From positions 1 through 64,000 of the forward strand of contig JAJDTR010000097.1 of the NCBI GenBank assembly GCA_022827055.1: 64,000 nt of DNA. Reading direction: 5' to 3'. A program made the position numbers and the translations under genes. Source of the stretch: Candidatus Poribacteria bacterium. GTDB lineage: Bacteria; Poribacteria; WGA-4E; JAJDTR01. The first letter of the stretch is position 1. Each line of letters starts with the position of its first letter. The notes below the pieces were generated by a model that saw only the letters and a list, made by a program, of their open reading frames with translations, ran no database searches and had not been told where the DNA came from. Below are positions 36,687-46,229 of the stretch, piece after piece.

Positions 36687-38252
36687 ATGAACATTGGTCA
36701 ATGCTTGACTAAATCCGCTCGAATATATCCCAATAACTTGGCTATTGCTTTCGGCGAAAGGAGGCTTTCATACGCGGAGTTTAACGGTCGGGTGAACCGT
36801 TTGGCAAATGCTCTCCACGGGAGGGAGATTCGGAAAGGCGATAATGTGGCAGTGCTCATGCACAATTGTCCCGAAATGCTCGAGTCGATGTGTGCAGGCT
36901 TCAAAGCCGGATGCGGCGTCGTACCCATCAATTTTCGTCTTCATCCCAAGGAGTACGCCTCCATTATCAAGCATTCCGAAGCCAAAGCGGTGATTGTATC
37001 GCCCGAATTCAACGAGGAAATCATCAAGGCCCGCAACCTTTTTCCTTGTGTCACGTCTGTTGTCACACTGTCCGAAGCGTGTGACCATCTACTTGATTAC
37101 GAGTCTATCCTGATCGGCGAATCTGACCAGTTTGATGATGCCGATGTCGACGCGGAGGACGTGGCGTGGATTTTCTATACGTCCGGAACAACCGGCAGCC
37201 CGAAAGGTGCCATGTTGACACATCGCAATTTGCTCAGCATGACGATGAACTTCTATGCGGACATGGCTCCCGGCTTCGGCTCCAGCGATGTTGCACTCCA
37301 TGCCGCTCCGTTATCCCACGGGAGTGGGTGCTACGCTCTGCCCAATATCGCCAAAGGCGCCGCCAACGTCATCTTGGAATCAAAATCCTTTGACCCGGAA
37401 ACAGTTTTAAGGGTAATTCAAGAACACCGCGTGACAAATTTGTTCGCGGCGCCGACGATGATTAAGCGGTTGATAGATAGCCCTGCCATTGACCGCTACG
37501 ACCTTAGCTCGTTGAAATACTTGAACTACGGTGGCGCGCCGATGTTGGTAGAGGACCTAATCAACGCCATGGAAAAATTAGGTCCCTGTCTTGTCCAACT
37601 GTACGGTCAAGCGGAATCTCCCATGACCATCACTTATCTTTCCCACGATGACCACGTGCTTGACGGAGATTCGGATCAGATGAAACGCCTGGCATCCGCC
37701 GGTATTCCTCGCACGGACGTCGAAGTCAAAGTCGTTGACCCCGATGGAAACGAAGTCCCGCCGGGTGAAACGGGGGAGATCGTGACACGATCGGATCTGG
37801 TGATGAAGGGATACTGGCGCGCACCCGAAGCCACCGCTGAAGCGCTGCGAGACGGATGGCTCTATACCGGTGACATGGGCTATATGGATGAGCGAGGCTA
37901 CCTGTTTCTCATGGATCGCTCGAAAGACATGATTATCAGTGGCGGTGAAAACATCTATCCTCGTGAGATTGAGGAAGTTATCGTAGGACATCCCGCCGTT
38001 CGAGAGGTCGCCGTGATTGGAGTGCCGGATCCGCAGTGGGGTGAAGAGATTAAGGCTGTCGTTGCTCTTGTGCCCGGTAGTACGGTCACGGAATCCGAAC
38101 TGGTTGATTTCTGTACGGAACATATTGCCCGTTACAAAAAGCCGCGATCGGTCGATTTCGTAGATGAACTCCCGAAGAACAACTACGGGAAAATAGTCAA
38201 GCAGGAATTAAGAGAGAAGTATTGGGAAGGCAGAAACAGTAGAGTGATATGA
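36687..38252 (+). CDS. Acyl-CoA synthetase (AMP-forming, FadD/CaiC-like)
   Basis: A 521-residue ANL-superfamily ligase that would activate a fatty or aromatic acid to its CoA thioester via an acyl-AMP. Motifs: FYTSGTTGSPKGAMLTHRNL (P-loop), LYGQAESP (A5), GWLYTGDMGYMDERGYLFLMDR (A7/A8) and the hinge-lysine end LPKNNYGKIVKQELR. An in-frame GTG at 36672 exists; ACGAGG at 36675-36680 fits the ATG at 36687. The substrate cannot be read from sequence. A thiolase and a DUF35 protein follow on the same strand 266 bases later. Confidence 0.87.
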   Translation: MNIGQCLTKSARIYPNNLAIAFGERRLSYAEFNGRVNRLANALHGREIRKGDNVAVLMHNCPEMLESMCAGFKAGCGVVPINFRLHPKEYASIIKHSEAKAVIVSPEFNEEIIKARNLFPCVTSVVTLSEACDHLLDYESILIGESDQFDDADVDAEDVAWIFYTSGTTGSPKGAMLTHRNLLSMTMNFYADMAPGFGSSDVALHAAPLSHGSGCYALPNIAKGAANVILESKSFDPETVLRVIQEHRVTNLFAAPTMIKRLIDSPAIDRYDLSSLKYLNYGGAPMLVEDLINAMEKLGPCLVQLYGQAESPMTITYLSHDDHVLDGDSDQMKRLASAGIPRTDVEVKVVDPDGNEVPPGETGEIVTRSDLVMKGYWRAPEATAEALRDGWLYTGDMGYMDERGYLFLMDRSKDMIISGGENIYPREIEEVIVGHPAVREVAVIGVPDPQWGEEIKAVVALVPGSTVTESELVDFCTEHIARYKKPRSVDFVDELPKNNYGKIVKQELREKYWEGRNSRVI

Positions 38253-38518
38253 GAATGGAAGGTTGGAAGAATGGAAGGGTGGAAGATCGCCCACCGCTCC
38301 ACCCTTAATAGTCATTCCTTCGGAGAAGAAGAATAAAGCTATCGGTTTCTACGGACATAGAGACTTTCTATAGATTAGGGTCTGCCGGATTTGTCAATCC
38401 AGCAGGAGCCGCCGTGCCATAATGCGTCCAAGGGTTACGGCATACGGAGTATGCCTACTATATGTAAGTTTATCTTTGAAACTTGCTTCATCCAAAAAAC
38501 ATTCAAAAGGAGCTCTCC
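38253..38518. other. Intergenic region with GGAAGG repeats and a hairpin fragment
   Basis: Holds a GGAAGGTTGGAAGAATGGAAG run (38259-38279 region) belonging to a short dispersed repeat, and GGATTTGTCAATCCAGCAGG near 38.39 kb, a degenerate copy of the hairpin at 19.59 kb. AAGGAGCTCTCC at the right edge is the thiolase ribosome binding site. Confidence 0.5.
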
Positions 38519-39784
38519 ATGTACAAAAAACGAAAACTGGGAAGAGGAGTCGCAATGGTCGGCGCCGGCATGTCGAGTTTCGACATGTTCAGCGATAAGG
38601 ACTCGAAGGATCTGTTCGCTGAAGCCTTTGTTGAATTGAACACCTCCGTGGATAAAGGGCTGGATCCGGCGGATATTGATGCTCTATACTTAGGAAATTT
38701 TACTAACGACTTTTTTGTCCGGCAGTCTCATTGGGGTGCGATTCTTTCCGATTCTCTCGGGCTCGTTCCCAAACCGGCAACACGAACCGAAGGCGCCTGT
38801 GCTTCAAGTGCCCTCGCTTTCCGTGAAGGCGTTTTCGCCATCGCTTCGGGCTTCTACGATGTGGTGCTTGTTGGCGGCGTCGAAGATATGTCGAAGCGAT
38901 CCACCGAAGAGGTGGCGGAAGGATTGGCATTGGCAGCAAGCCCTTACGAACGCAAAGCGGGTTTGACATTTCCGGGCGTTTTCGCTGCCATAGCTACAGC
39001 ATATTTCGAGAAATACGGCGCATCTCGCGAGCACTTGATGAACGTAACGATAAAGAGCCACGCCAATGCGCCTCTGAACCCCAAAGCCCAGTTCAACCTC
39101 GCTATTCGAGACATGATGGATGCCAAGGTTAAGCGGGCGAAGAGTCAGGGAAGAGCGGTGCCCGATTGGATTGATGAAAAGGATTTCCTCCGCGACGCGA
39201 GAGCGAATCCTCCCATCGCCTGGCCCATGCACCTTTTCGATTGTTGCCCCATAAGTGACGGAGCGGCTTGCATTCTGTTAGTCGCCGAAGAAATTGCGAA
39301 TCGCTTCACGGATGACCCATTACACGTCGTAGGTCTTGGTCAAGGTAGTGGGAGGGCGCTTCATTCCGCGGATGACCTGACGTACTTTGAAGCGACGAGA
39401 CACGCCGCCAAAGAGGCTTACGATATGTCCGGGCTGACGCCCGAAGATGTTCAGTTCGCGGAGGTGCACGACTGTTTCTCGATTGCGGAGATTCTCCATA
39501 TCGAAGACCTTGGATTTTTCAAGCCGGGTGAAGGACACAAAGCGGTGGAGGAGGGCTTAACAAGATTGGATGGCCCCATGCCGGTCAATACTTCGGGAGG
39601 ATTGAAGTGCAAGGGTCACCCGGTCGGCGCAACCGGGGCGGCGCAACTTATTGAAGTATGGGAACAGTTGAGAGACAAAGCGGGCAGAAGGGGTGTGCCG
39701 AAATCGGACTTGCGCATCGGTGCGGCGCACAACCTCGGCGGCACCGGCGGCACCTGTACCTTCACCATCCTCGAAAGGAGATAA
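38519..39784 (+). CDS. Thiolase of the SCP-x/archaeal acetyl-CoA acetyltransferase type
   Basis: A 421-residue thiolase-fold enzyme condensing or cleaving acyl-CoA. The nucleophile lies in TEGACASSALAFREG, the other catalytic residues in VHDCFSIAEILH and LKCKGHPVGATGAAQ, and the C-terminal HNLGGTGGTCTFTIL closes the fold. This branch works with a DUF35 OB-fold partner; that partner is the next gene, four bases downstream. The ATG at 38519 behind AAGGAGCTCTCC is preferred to 38483. With the upstream ligase it could form or degrade a beta-ketoacyl-CoA. Confidence 0.88.
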   Translation: MYKKRKLGRGVAMVGAGMSSFDMFSDKDSKDLFAEAFVELNTSVDKGLDPADIDALYLGNFTNDFFVRQSHWGAILSDSLGLVPKPATRTEGACASSALAFREGVFAIASGFYDVVLVGGVEDMSKRSTEEVAEGLALAASPYERKAGLTFPGVFAAIATAYFEKYGASREHLMNVTIKSHANAPLNPKAQFNLAIRDMMDAKVKRAKSQGRAVPDWIDEKDFLRDARANPPIAWPMHLFDCCPISDGAACILLVAEEIANRFTDDPLHVVGLGQGSGRALHSADDLTYFEATRHAAKEAYDMSGLTPEDVQFAEVHDCFSIAEILHIEDLGFFKPGEGHKAVEEGLTRLDGPMPVNTSGGLKCKGHPVGATGAAQLIEVWEQLRDKAGRRGVPKSDLRIGAAHNLGGTGGTCTFTILERR

Positions 39785-39788
39785 TCCC

Positions 39789-40211
39789 ATGGCGGAAAAA
39801 CCGATCAACGATTACGGGTTTGAACAGTTTCTCAATGAGGGAAAACTGATGGGATCAATGTGCAATGGCTGCGAGACGCTTTACGTGCCGCCGCGCTCGC
39901 TCTGTCCGGGTTGCCGCCATTCCGAGATGGAATGGACGGAGACAGCGGGCGAGGGTAGGCTTGCCGCTTTCACCTCTATCTCTATCGGCACGCCCGCGAT
40001 GATTAAAGAGGGATATGACAGGAACAATCCGTATTGCTCCGGAGTCGTCGAGTTGGTGGAGGGAGCGCGCGTTGTCGCACGGATCGAAGGCGTCGATTCG
40101 ATTCACCCTGAAACGGTAGAAGTCGGCATGCGGCTGCGCGTCAAGTTCTTGAATCAAGGTACCGACGATGATAGGGGGACCGTCCTGGCATTTTCGCCGA
40201 TAGAAGAATGA
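39789..40211 (+). CDS. DUF35 Zn-ribbon/OB-fold thiolase partner
   Basis: A 140-residue protein with two CxxC pairs (CNGC near residue 25 and CPGC near 39) forming a rubredoxin-like zinc ribbon, followed by an OB-fold (GRLAAFTSISIG, YCSGVVELVEGARVVARI, VGMRLRVKF). DUF35 proteins bind SCP-x-type thiolases and help position acyl-CoA. The gene begins four bases after the thiolase stop and its ribosome binding site AAAGGAGA lies in the end of the thiolase gene, so the two are made together. Confidence 0.9.
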   Translation: MAEKPINDYGFEQFLNEGKLMGSMCNGCETLYVPPRSLCPGCRHSEMEWTETAGEGRLAAFTSISIGTPAMIKEGYDRNNPYCSGVVELVEGARVVARIEGVDSIHPETVEVGMRLRVKFLNQGTDDDRGTVLAFSPIEE

Positions 40212-40239
40212 TATTCAACTGGATAGGAAAATCGAAAGC

Positions 40240-41034
40240 ATGACGAATATTCAAAATAGGATTCCTACGACGTTGAGATGCCTGAATCTATGGCTGTCTC
40301 TCACATTGATGGCTCCCCATCTTGTATTCGCGCAAGGGGTCGATCCGGTTCATGATGTTGAGGCGATCGTAAAGAAGATGGATCAACTCTATCGCAGTGA
40401 AACCAGCCACGCCGAAATAGAAATGCAAATTACCACGCCGCATTGGGAGCGAACTCTCGCCATGAACGTATGGACAAAGGGGATGGGCAAGACGTTTATT
40501 CGAATCACCGCACCAAAGAAGGAACGGGGTGTGGCAACGCTGCGCATCGGGAATGAGATGTGGAATTACCTGCCCAAAACGAACAAAGTGATGAAGATTC
40601 CGCCATCAATGATGATGGGATCATGGATGGGCTCCGATTTTACAAATGATGATTTGGTCAAAGAGTCGTCTATGCTTAACGATTACACCTATAAGCTACT
40701 CGAACCGGAGGACGCAGTCGCCGATCACGTGTACATTCAGCTCACACCGAAGGAGGATTCCCCGATTGTTTGGGGGAAGATTGTCGCTGCCGTGAGATTC
40801 GACGATTATATTCCGATATGGCAACACTTCTATGATGAGCAGGGGAACTTGATGCGTGTCCTGAATTTCAAAGAAATCACAACATTTGACGGCAAAACTA
40901 CCCCTGCCGTCATGGAAATGCTCCCTCAAAACAAGAGGGGCCACAAAACGGTCGTCCGGTTTCTAAATGCCAAGTTCGATTCAGAAATCGACGATAAAAT
41001 CTTTACGCGCCGAAACCTCCAAAAAAGGAGATAG
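40240..41034 (+). CDS. LolA-like outer membrane lipoprotein-sorting protein
   Basis: A 264-residue exported protein: N-terminal signal peptide of about 32 residues ending LVFAQG, then a LolA/LppX-like half-barrel (EIEMQITTPHWERTLAMNVWTKG, TFIRITAPKKERGVATLRIGNEMWNYLPKTNKVMKIPPSMM). This family, annotated as outer membrane lipoprotein-sorting protein, carries lipid or lipoprotein across the periplasm. It is followed by two FtsX-type permeases and an ATPase, a LolCDE-like set, and a predicted outer-membrane barrel. Cargo unknown. Confidence 0.87.
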   Translation: MTNIQNRIPTTLRCLNLWLSLTLMAPHLVFAQGVDPVHDVEAIVKKMDQLYRSETSHAEIEMQITTPHWERTLAMNVWTKGMGKTFIRITAPKKERGVATLRIGNEMWNYLPKTNKVMKIPPSMMMGSWMGSDFTNDDLVKESSMLNDYTYKLLEPEDAVADHVYIQLTPKEDSPIVWGKIVAAVRFDDYIPIWQHFYDEQGNLMRVLNFKEITTFDGKTTPAVMEMLPQNKRGHKTVVRFLNAKFDSEIDDKIFTRRNLQKRR

Positions 41035-41130
41035 AGGCAGCAAAGACTGGCAGATTGGAGAGATGGAAACCTTCTAACGGCGACTTTTCTCACACTATTA
41101 CGCATCACGTTTCACGCATAGTTTTTCACC

Positions 41131-42345
41131 ATGGTACTCAAAATTGCATTCCGTAACATCTTTCGCCAAAAGCGGCGTACAATTCTTACCGCGCTCGCCA
41201 TGATTGTCGGATTCACGCTGTCTTCCGTATTCATCGGATGGTCCGATGGTGCATACGGGGATATTATCGCGATGTTCACACGTAACCGAATCGGACACAT
41301 ACAGGTGCATAGCGACGGTTACCTCGATAAACCGTCGCTCTACAAAACAATCAGCGACTATTCAGCCGTTGGCGAGGTGATTCAGACTATCCCGGGCGTT
41401 GAGGCGTGGACGCCGCGAGTGTTCGGGGCTGGACTTGGCTCTGTTGGCGAAAAGAGCACAACCGTGCAAATCATCGGTGTGGACGTTGCGCGCGAGACTG
41501 AGACCACACAATTTGACAAGAAAGTGATTGAGGGCAGAATTCTAGGCGACACTTTTTCCCACGACATTGTGATTGGAAAGGGGCTGGCGAAAACCCTCTC
41601 CGCGACCCTCGGTAGTGAGATGGTACTCTTTTCGCAGGGTGCCGACGGCTCTATTGCGAATGACGTGTATACGATTGTCGGTATCTTGGAAAGCGGCGAC
41701 GACGCCTCCGATCGGGTGACCTGTTACCTGAATCTCGAAGATGCACAAGAGTTGCTTGTCCTTGAGGGACGCATCCATGAAATTGTCCTCACCGTCTCAA
41801 AAATTAGCCAAGTCCCTAAAATCACGAAGGCGATTGAGAACCGCCTCAACGATTCAACGCTGCATGTCGCGCCGTGGCAGGAGGTTGCCAAATCCTTTTA
41901 TCGAGCCATGCAAGCCGATAAGCAGGGGGACGCCATTGGACGCATCGTGATTATGCTTATCGTCGCCATCGGTGTCCTAAATACGGTATTGATGTCGGTG
42001 CTGGAGCGCACACGGGAATACGGTGTACTCAAAGCTGTCGGGACAAAGCCGACGCAGATTTTCCGGCTCGTGCTCTGCGAAGTTGCCATTATCTCGGTCG
42101 GCAGCATTTGCGTGGGTGCGCTGCTTGGGGTTCTGGCAAATTACCTGCTCTCCATATACGGCATTACGTTACCGGAGGAATTCACCTACGGCGGCGTCAA
42201 ATTTCAGACGATGTACGCCGAAGTCAATGCGCGAAGTCTGATTATTCCGGCAATCACCGTTCTGTTCTCGGCGATGGTGGTCGGTCTCTTTCCAGCGATA
42301 AAAGCCGCACGCATAATGCCTGCGAAGGCGATGCGGACACATTAA
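41131..42345 (+). CDS. ABC transporter permease, FtsX/LolC-E type (first)
   Basis: A 404-residue inner-membrane protein with one N-terminal transmembrane helix (about 17-35), a large periplasmic domain and three C-terminal helices (about 275-300, 325-350, 375-395), the MacB/LolE plan. Motifs: NIFRQKRRTILTALAMIVGF at the start, VLERTREYGVLKAVGT before the last helices. It would pair with the second permease and the ATPase downstream to extract substrate from the inner membrane for the LolA-like carrier. Confidence 0.88.
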   Translation: MVLKIAFRNIFRQKRRTILTALAMIVGFTLSSVFIGWSDGAYGDIIAMFTRNRIGHIQVHSDGYLDKPSLYKTISDYSAVGEVIQTIPGVEAWTPRVFGAGLGSVGEKSTTVQIIGVDVARETETTQFDKKVIEGRILGDTFSHDIVIGKGLAKTLSATLGSEMVLFSQGADGSIANDVYTIVGILESGDDASDRVTCYLNLEDAQELLVLEGRIHEIVLTVSKISQVPKITKAIENRLNDSTLHVAPWQEVAKSFYRAMQADKQGDAIGRIVIMLIVAIGVLNTVLMSVLERTREYGVLKAVGTKPTQIFRLVLCEVAIISVGSICVGALLGVLANYLLSIYGITLPEEFTYGGVKFQTMYAEVNARSLIIPAITVLFSAMVVGLFPAIKAARIMPAKAMRTH

Positions 42346-42372
42346 ATCGGGGTTTAAGGTACGATTCAGACC

Positions 42373-43602
42373 ATGTGGCTAATTCTAACAAAACTTGCTT
42401 GGAAAAACATCTTCCGCAACAAACGACGCACGATTATCGCTTCCACGGCGATGGGTATTGGCTTGGCTGCCCTGATTTTTGTTGATGCATTCTGGATGGG
42501 GATGGAGGAGAACATGATCAAGACGGCTACGGCCTCCTTTCTCGGTGACGCACAGATTCATCGGGAAGGTTTTCGAGACGAAGGCGAGGTATCACTAACA
42601 ATCCAAGCGTTAGACGAATTGACTGCGGATCTTGCCGAGGAACCCATTGTGGAGCGTTTCACGCAAAGGACGCTCGCCTCCGGCATGATTACTTCCTCTG
42701 CAAGCGTAAGTGCAATCAATCTCGTTGGGGTTATTCCGCTCACCGAGAAATTCTTGTCAAAGGTTGATGATGCAATTACGGAGGGAGTCTATTTTGAAGG
42801 AGATAATAGCCGCGACATGGTGATTGGGACAAAACTCGCCGAAGTCCTGGAGGTTGGTCTTGGTCACAGGGTAGTCGTGACGGTTGCGCAGGCTGAGAGC
42901 GGAGATCTCTCCCAAGAGATGTTCAGAATTTCCGGTATCTATCACTTTGCCGATGAAGAGATGAACAGGGGGATGGTCTTTGTCCGAATTGAAAAAGCAC
43001 AACAGATGCTCGCTATCGGCGACGGTGTCCATGAAATCGCGCTTAAATTTACCTCGCTCGCGTATGCACAGGACTCGGGGTTGCCGTTCTGGGGTGCGTA
43101 TTCCCGGCACGGCAACGAGGCGTTGAGTTGGACTGAGATATTGCCGCAATTGGAGGCGATCCTAAAAATGTCTCAAGTTAGCAAATACATCATGGGGATT
43201 ATATTATTTGGAGTGGTTGTCTTCGGAATTGTCAACACGCTTTTCATGTCGCTGTATGAACGCATGTTTGAGTTCGGCGTGTTGCGTGCCGTTGGGACTC
43301 GTCCTTTACGCATGGCGCAGGTTGTTCTGTTTGAGGCGGGTGCATTGGCTATTGTGAGTATTGGCTTGGGTGCGGCGCTCGGCTGCCTCGTGACTGCAAT
43401 ATTTGTGCATCGTGGCATTGATTATACCGGCATCGAAATGATGGGCGTGACAATGCAGGAACATATCTACCCAATCATGGCGGTTCGACAGTTCATTCTT
43501 TATCCGATATGGGTCTTCGTATTCACGGTCATTGCGGGCCTGTATCCTGCTCGGTACGTAGCCAAAATGTTTCCGGTGGACGCAATGCGGCGTAGCTTCT
43601 AG
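42373..43602 (+). CDS. ABC transporter permease, FtsX/LolC-E type (second)
   Basis: A 409-residue paralogue of the preceding permease, starting 27 bases after it. N-terminal KLAWKNIFRNKRRTIIAS, then a periplasmic domain with repeated SGI/VGI-like strands, MSLYERMFEFGVLRAVGTRP, and a C-terminal GLYPARYVAKMFPVDAMRR. The two permeases probably form a heterodimer as LolC and LolE do. Confidence 0.88.
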   Translation: MWLILTKLAWKNIFRNKRRTIIASTAMGIGLAALIFVDAFWMGMEENMIKTATASFLGDAQIHREGFRDEGEVSLTIQALDELTADLAEEPIVERFTQRTLASGMITSSASVSAINLVGVIPLTEKFLSKVDDAITEGVYFEGDNSRDMVIGTKLAEVLEVGLGHRVVVTVAQAESGDLSQEMFRISGIYHFADEEMNRGMVFVRIEKAQQMLAIGDGVHEIALKFTSLAYAQDSGLPFWGAYSRHGNEALSWTEILPQLEAILKMSQVSKYIMGIILFGVVVFGIVNTLFMSLYERMFEFGVLRAVGTRPLRMAQVVLFEAGALAIVSIGLGAALGCLVTAIFVHRGIDYTGIEMMGVTMQEHIYPIMAVRQFILYPIWVFVFTVIAGLYPARYVAKMFPVDAMRRSF

Positions 43603-43732
43603 ACACTCACAAAGGATGGAAAACGGGAAAACGAGAATGTCCTAATGGAGAATGGCTGGATGGAAGGAGATGCGGTACAGCCTCGTCTGCTACTAGCCAC
43701 TGGCAACTGACCACTGTTCTTGAGCGCTTACC

Positions 43733-44443
43733 ATGAAACAGGCTAAAAAAAACGATGTCATCGTCACGCAAGGCGTGACAAAAGTTTATGCGGCTGATGG
43801 GATTCCCGTCAACGCCCTTGCCGAAATTGATTTAACCATCCGGTCGGGAGAATTTACCGCGTTAATGGGTCCCTCCGGTTCAGGCAAAACGACTTTTCTC
43901 AACATTATTTCCGGTTTGGACGCGCCTACGAAAGGAAAAGTGTGGCTCTCCGGAAGAGTGCTGTCTGACATGAGTGGAAATGAGCTTTCCGACTTCCGAC
44001 GTGATAACATCGGGTTCATATTTCAAGCCTACAACCTAATACCCGTGCTCACGGTTGAAGAAAACGTCGAATACATTATGCTCTTGCAGCGAGTGCCGAA
44101 AGCGGAACGTCATGAGCGAGTTACGGCAATGCTGGAAGCGGTCGGGCTGCAAGGGTTTGCCGACCGGAATCCGACACAACTTTCGGGTGGACAGCAGCAG
44201 CGCGTCGCCATTGCACGCGCCATGGTCTCCGAGCCTGCGATTATTCTCGCCGATGAACCGACTGCAAACCTTGACTCGAAAACCGGCGCCGAACTGCTTG
44301 CCATGATGAATAGCCTTAACTTGGAAACGGGCGTTACATTTGTCTTCTCGACCCACGACCCGATGGTGATGGAAAGTGCGAGGCGTTTGATTACACTCCG
44401 CGACGGACAAATAGATACTGATGAGACGAAATACAGTGGCTAA
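43733..44443 (+). CDS. ABC transporter ATP-binding protein, LolD/MacB type
   Basis: A 236-residue ATPase with Walker A GPSGSGKTT (about residue 44), Q-loop FQAYNLIPVLTVEENVE, signature LSGGQQQRVAIARAM, Walker B IILADEPTANLD and the H-loop FSTHDP. The spacing and the RDGQI end are those of LolD-type exporter ATPases. It lies 130 bases after the second permease, a gap containing a GGAAGG-type repeat. Confidence 0.92.
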   Translation: MKQAKKNDVIVTQGVTKVYAADGIPVNALAEIDLTIRSGEFTALMGPSGSGKTTFLNIISGLDAPTKGKVWLSGRVLSDMSGNELSDFRRDNIGFIFQAYNLIPVLTVEENVEYIMLLQRVPKAERHERVTAMLEAVGLQGFADRNPTQLSGGQQQRVAIARAMVSEPAIILADEPTANLDSKTGAELLAMMNSLNLETGVTFVFSTHDPMVMESARRLITLRDGQIDTDETKYSG

Positions 44444-44619
44444 TGTCCAGTGACCAGTGGATCTCTAGCGTACTCGTTATTCATTCGCTTGCTGGTCAGT
44501 GAAAAAAGAAGGGAGATTGGAAGGATGGAAGATTAACGATTAATGCTCTTTTCACGCATCACGTATTACGTATTATTTTTTTACCTTTCACTGAATTGAG
44601 TCCTTTGACTAATGCACAA

Positions 44620-45840
44620 ATGAGAACAACTCTTGTACTCGTCATCGGTCTGATGGCAATTTCGCGCGCAGGAATCGCCAACGCAGAATTACAATTCGGC
44701 GGTTACTACAAGAGCTTCTTCGCCACCTTCGCTTCGCCGCTCCCAAATGAACCGACAATGGGCGCCGTGGTCAACCGACTGCGTTTTAATCTGTCTTACA
44801 CTCCGGCATCACGGCTTTCATTCGCCCTCTCCTACGATTTTACGCCGCGCATTCAAAACTCCTCTCTCTTTTCGGAATCTCCAATCGCCGTTTCCATTGT
44901 CCCGCACACGTATCGCGTCGTGGACTTGGACTCTCCAATTTATCCAGGCGGAGACGATCCAATCGGTAGCGTCGGAATCTATCATAATCTCGATCGGGCT
45001 TTTTTACAGTACAGCGCCGATTTTGCGGACATCTCCATCGGCAGAGATGCAATTGCGTGGGGCAACGCTCGGATCGTAAACCCAACCGATGTCGTTGCTC
45101 CATTCACCTATGATCAACTCGACACAGAAGACCGAGTTGGGGTAGATGCGATTCGAGTCCGTATTCCGATTGGCGCCATGGGAGAGTGCGACACCGGCTA
45201 CATCTTCGGCGAGGGTTTCGATTATGAAAAGAGCGCCTATTTTCTGCGGAGTCAATTGAATACGCTAGAGACCGACGTTTCAATAGTGTTGGTGGGATTT
45301 CAGAAACATCTGCTGGCAGGTTTGGATATCACTCGCGGGATTGGCGGCGCGGGATTCTGGTTAGAGACCGCTTTCGTATTTGTCGAACCGTTCGGTCAGG
45401 ATGCCGGCACGGCGAGCAACTACTTGCGTGCGTCCACCGGTTTGGACTACAGCTTTGGGGAAAAAACTTACGGATTCATCGAATATCACTTCAATGGCGC
45501 TGGCGCGAAAACTCCCGAGAATTATCTCACCAATTTAGACCAATCTGCATACACCCAGGGCGGGGTTTATCTGATGGGCACTCACTACATTGCTCCGGGA
45601 CTCACCCATCAGGCAACTCCTCTAATCTCTTTCGGCGGTCAGATGCTGTTCAACCTATTTGATTCGTCCGTCTGGATTGGCCCTCAGCTTGAATACAACA
45701 TTGCCGAGGATATCTACCTTTCTGCCGGCGGCCTCATCAGCATTGGGGAGCGAATTGAAGACAGTGAAACCCTCAAATTTCGATCGGAATTTGGCAGTTA
45801 TCCCAACGTCATCTTTTCTTCATTTCGGGTTTATTTCTGA
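44620..45840 (+). CDS. Predicted outer-membrane beta-barrel protein
   Basis: A 406-residue exported protein: signal peptide MRTTLVLVIGLMAISRAGIANA, then alternating amphipathic strands with aromatic girdles (RLRFNLSYTPASRLSFALSYDF, SFGEKTYGFIEYHFN, VYLMGTHYIAPGL) and a C-terminal FRVYF, the terminal phenylalanine expected for BAM-assembled barrels. No named family recognised. A TTG at 44596 would add eight residues; neither start has a strong ribosome binding site. Last gene of the LolA-like/ABC cluster, so it could be the outer-membrane acceptor or exit channel. Confidence 0.72.
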   Translation: MRTTLVLVIGLMAISRAGIANAELQFGGYYKSFFATFASPLPNEPTMGAVVNRLRFNLSYTPASRLSFALSYDFTPRIQNSSLFSESPIAVSIVPHTYRVVDLDSPIYPGGDDPIGSVGIYHNLDRAFLQYSADFADISIGRDAIAWGNARIVNPTDVVAPFTYDQLDTEDRVGVDAIRVRIPIGAMGECDTGYIFGEGFDYEKSAYFLRSQLNTLETDVSIVLVGFQKHLLAGLDITRGIGGAGFWLETAFVFVEPFGQDAGTASNYLRASTGLDYSFGEKTYGFIEYHFNGAGAKTPENYLTNLDQSAYTQGGVYLMGTHYIAPGLTHQATPLISFGGQMLFNLFDSSVWIGPQLEYNIAEDIYLSAGGLISIGERIEDSETLKFRSEFGSYPNVIFSSFRVYF

Positions 45841-45893
45841 GGCGGTTCTAAACGTACAAATGCTGGAGTGATGTATGGGCAAGTTCGGGGAAT

Positions 45894-46112
45894 TTAATCT
45901 CTTCTTTTCTTAGCACTCTTTATCAGGTTATCCTTAAACTCCTCTAACTTGTGTCTGGCTTGAATGAAATCATACTGACCTTGTTCCTTGTAGATTTCAT
46001 CGATCGCATTTCGCAAACTACTCAGACTGTAATATTCGCGCTCGTCAATCCAAGTTTCTACTTCACCAGTACGTGCGTTCAGTCTTTTGCCTTTGAACTT
46101 GATTGTTCCCAT
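45894..46112 (-). CDS. Small conserved-looking protein of unknown function
   Basis: A 72-residue basic protein (MGTIKFKGKRLNARTGEVE start, C-terminal SAKKRRD). A textbook CAGGAGG lies 7 bases before the ATG, which is the main evidence that it is translated. Mixed alpha/beta, no recognised family. It is the last gene of the minus-strand block that includes the CoiA-like gene. Confidence 0.6.
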   Translation of the reverse strand: MGTIKFKGKRLNARTGEVETWIDEREYYSLSSLRNAIDEIYKEQGQYDFIQARHKLEEFKDNLIKSAKKRRD

Positions 46113-46229
46113 TGTAAACCTCCTGTTTATTATGAAATTACAACTCTACTATATTCTACCATTACACGTATAGATAGCTGAAGGAAATTATCTAAGTGTA
46201 GAAAGCGGGCAGGTACTAATCGCCATAAT

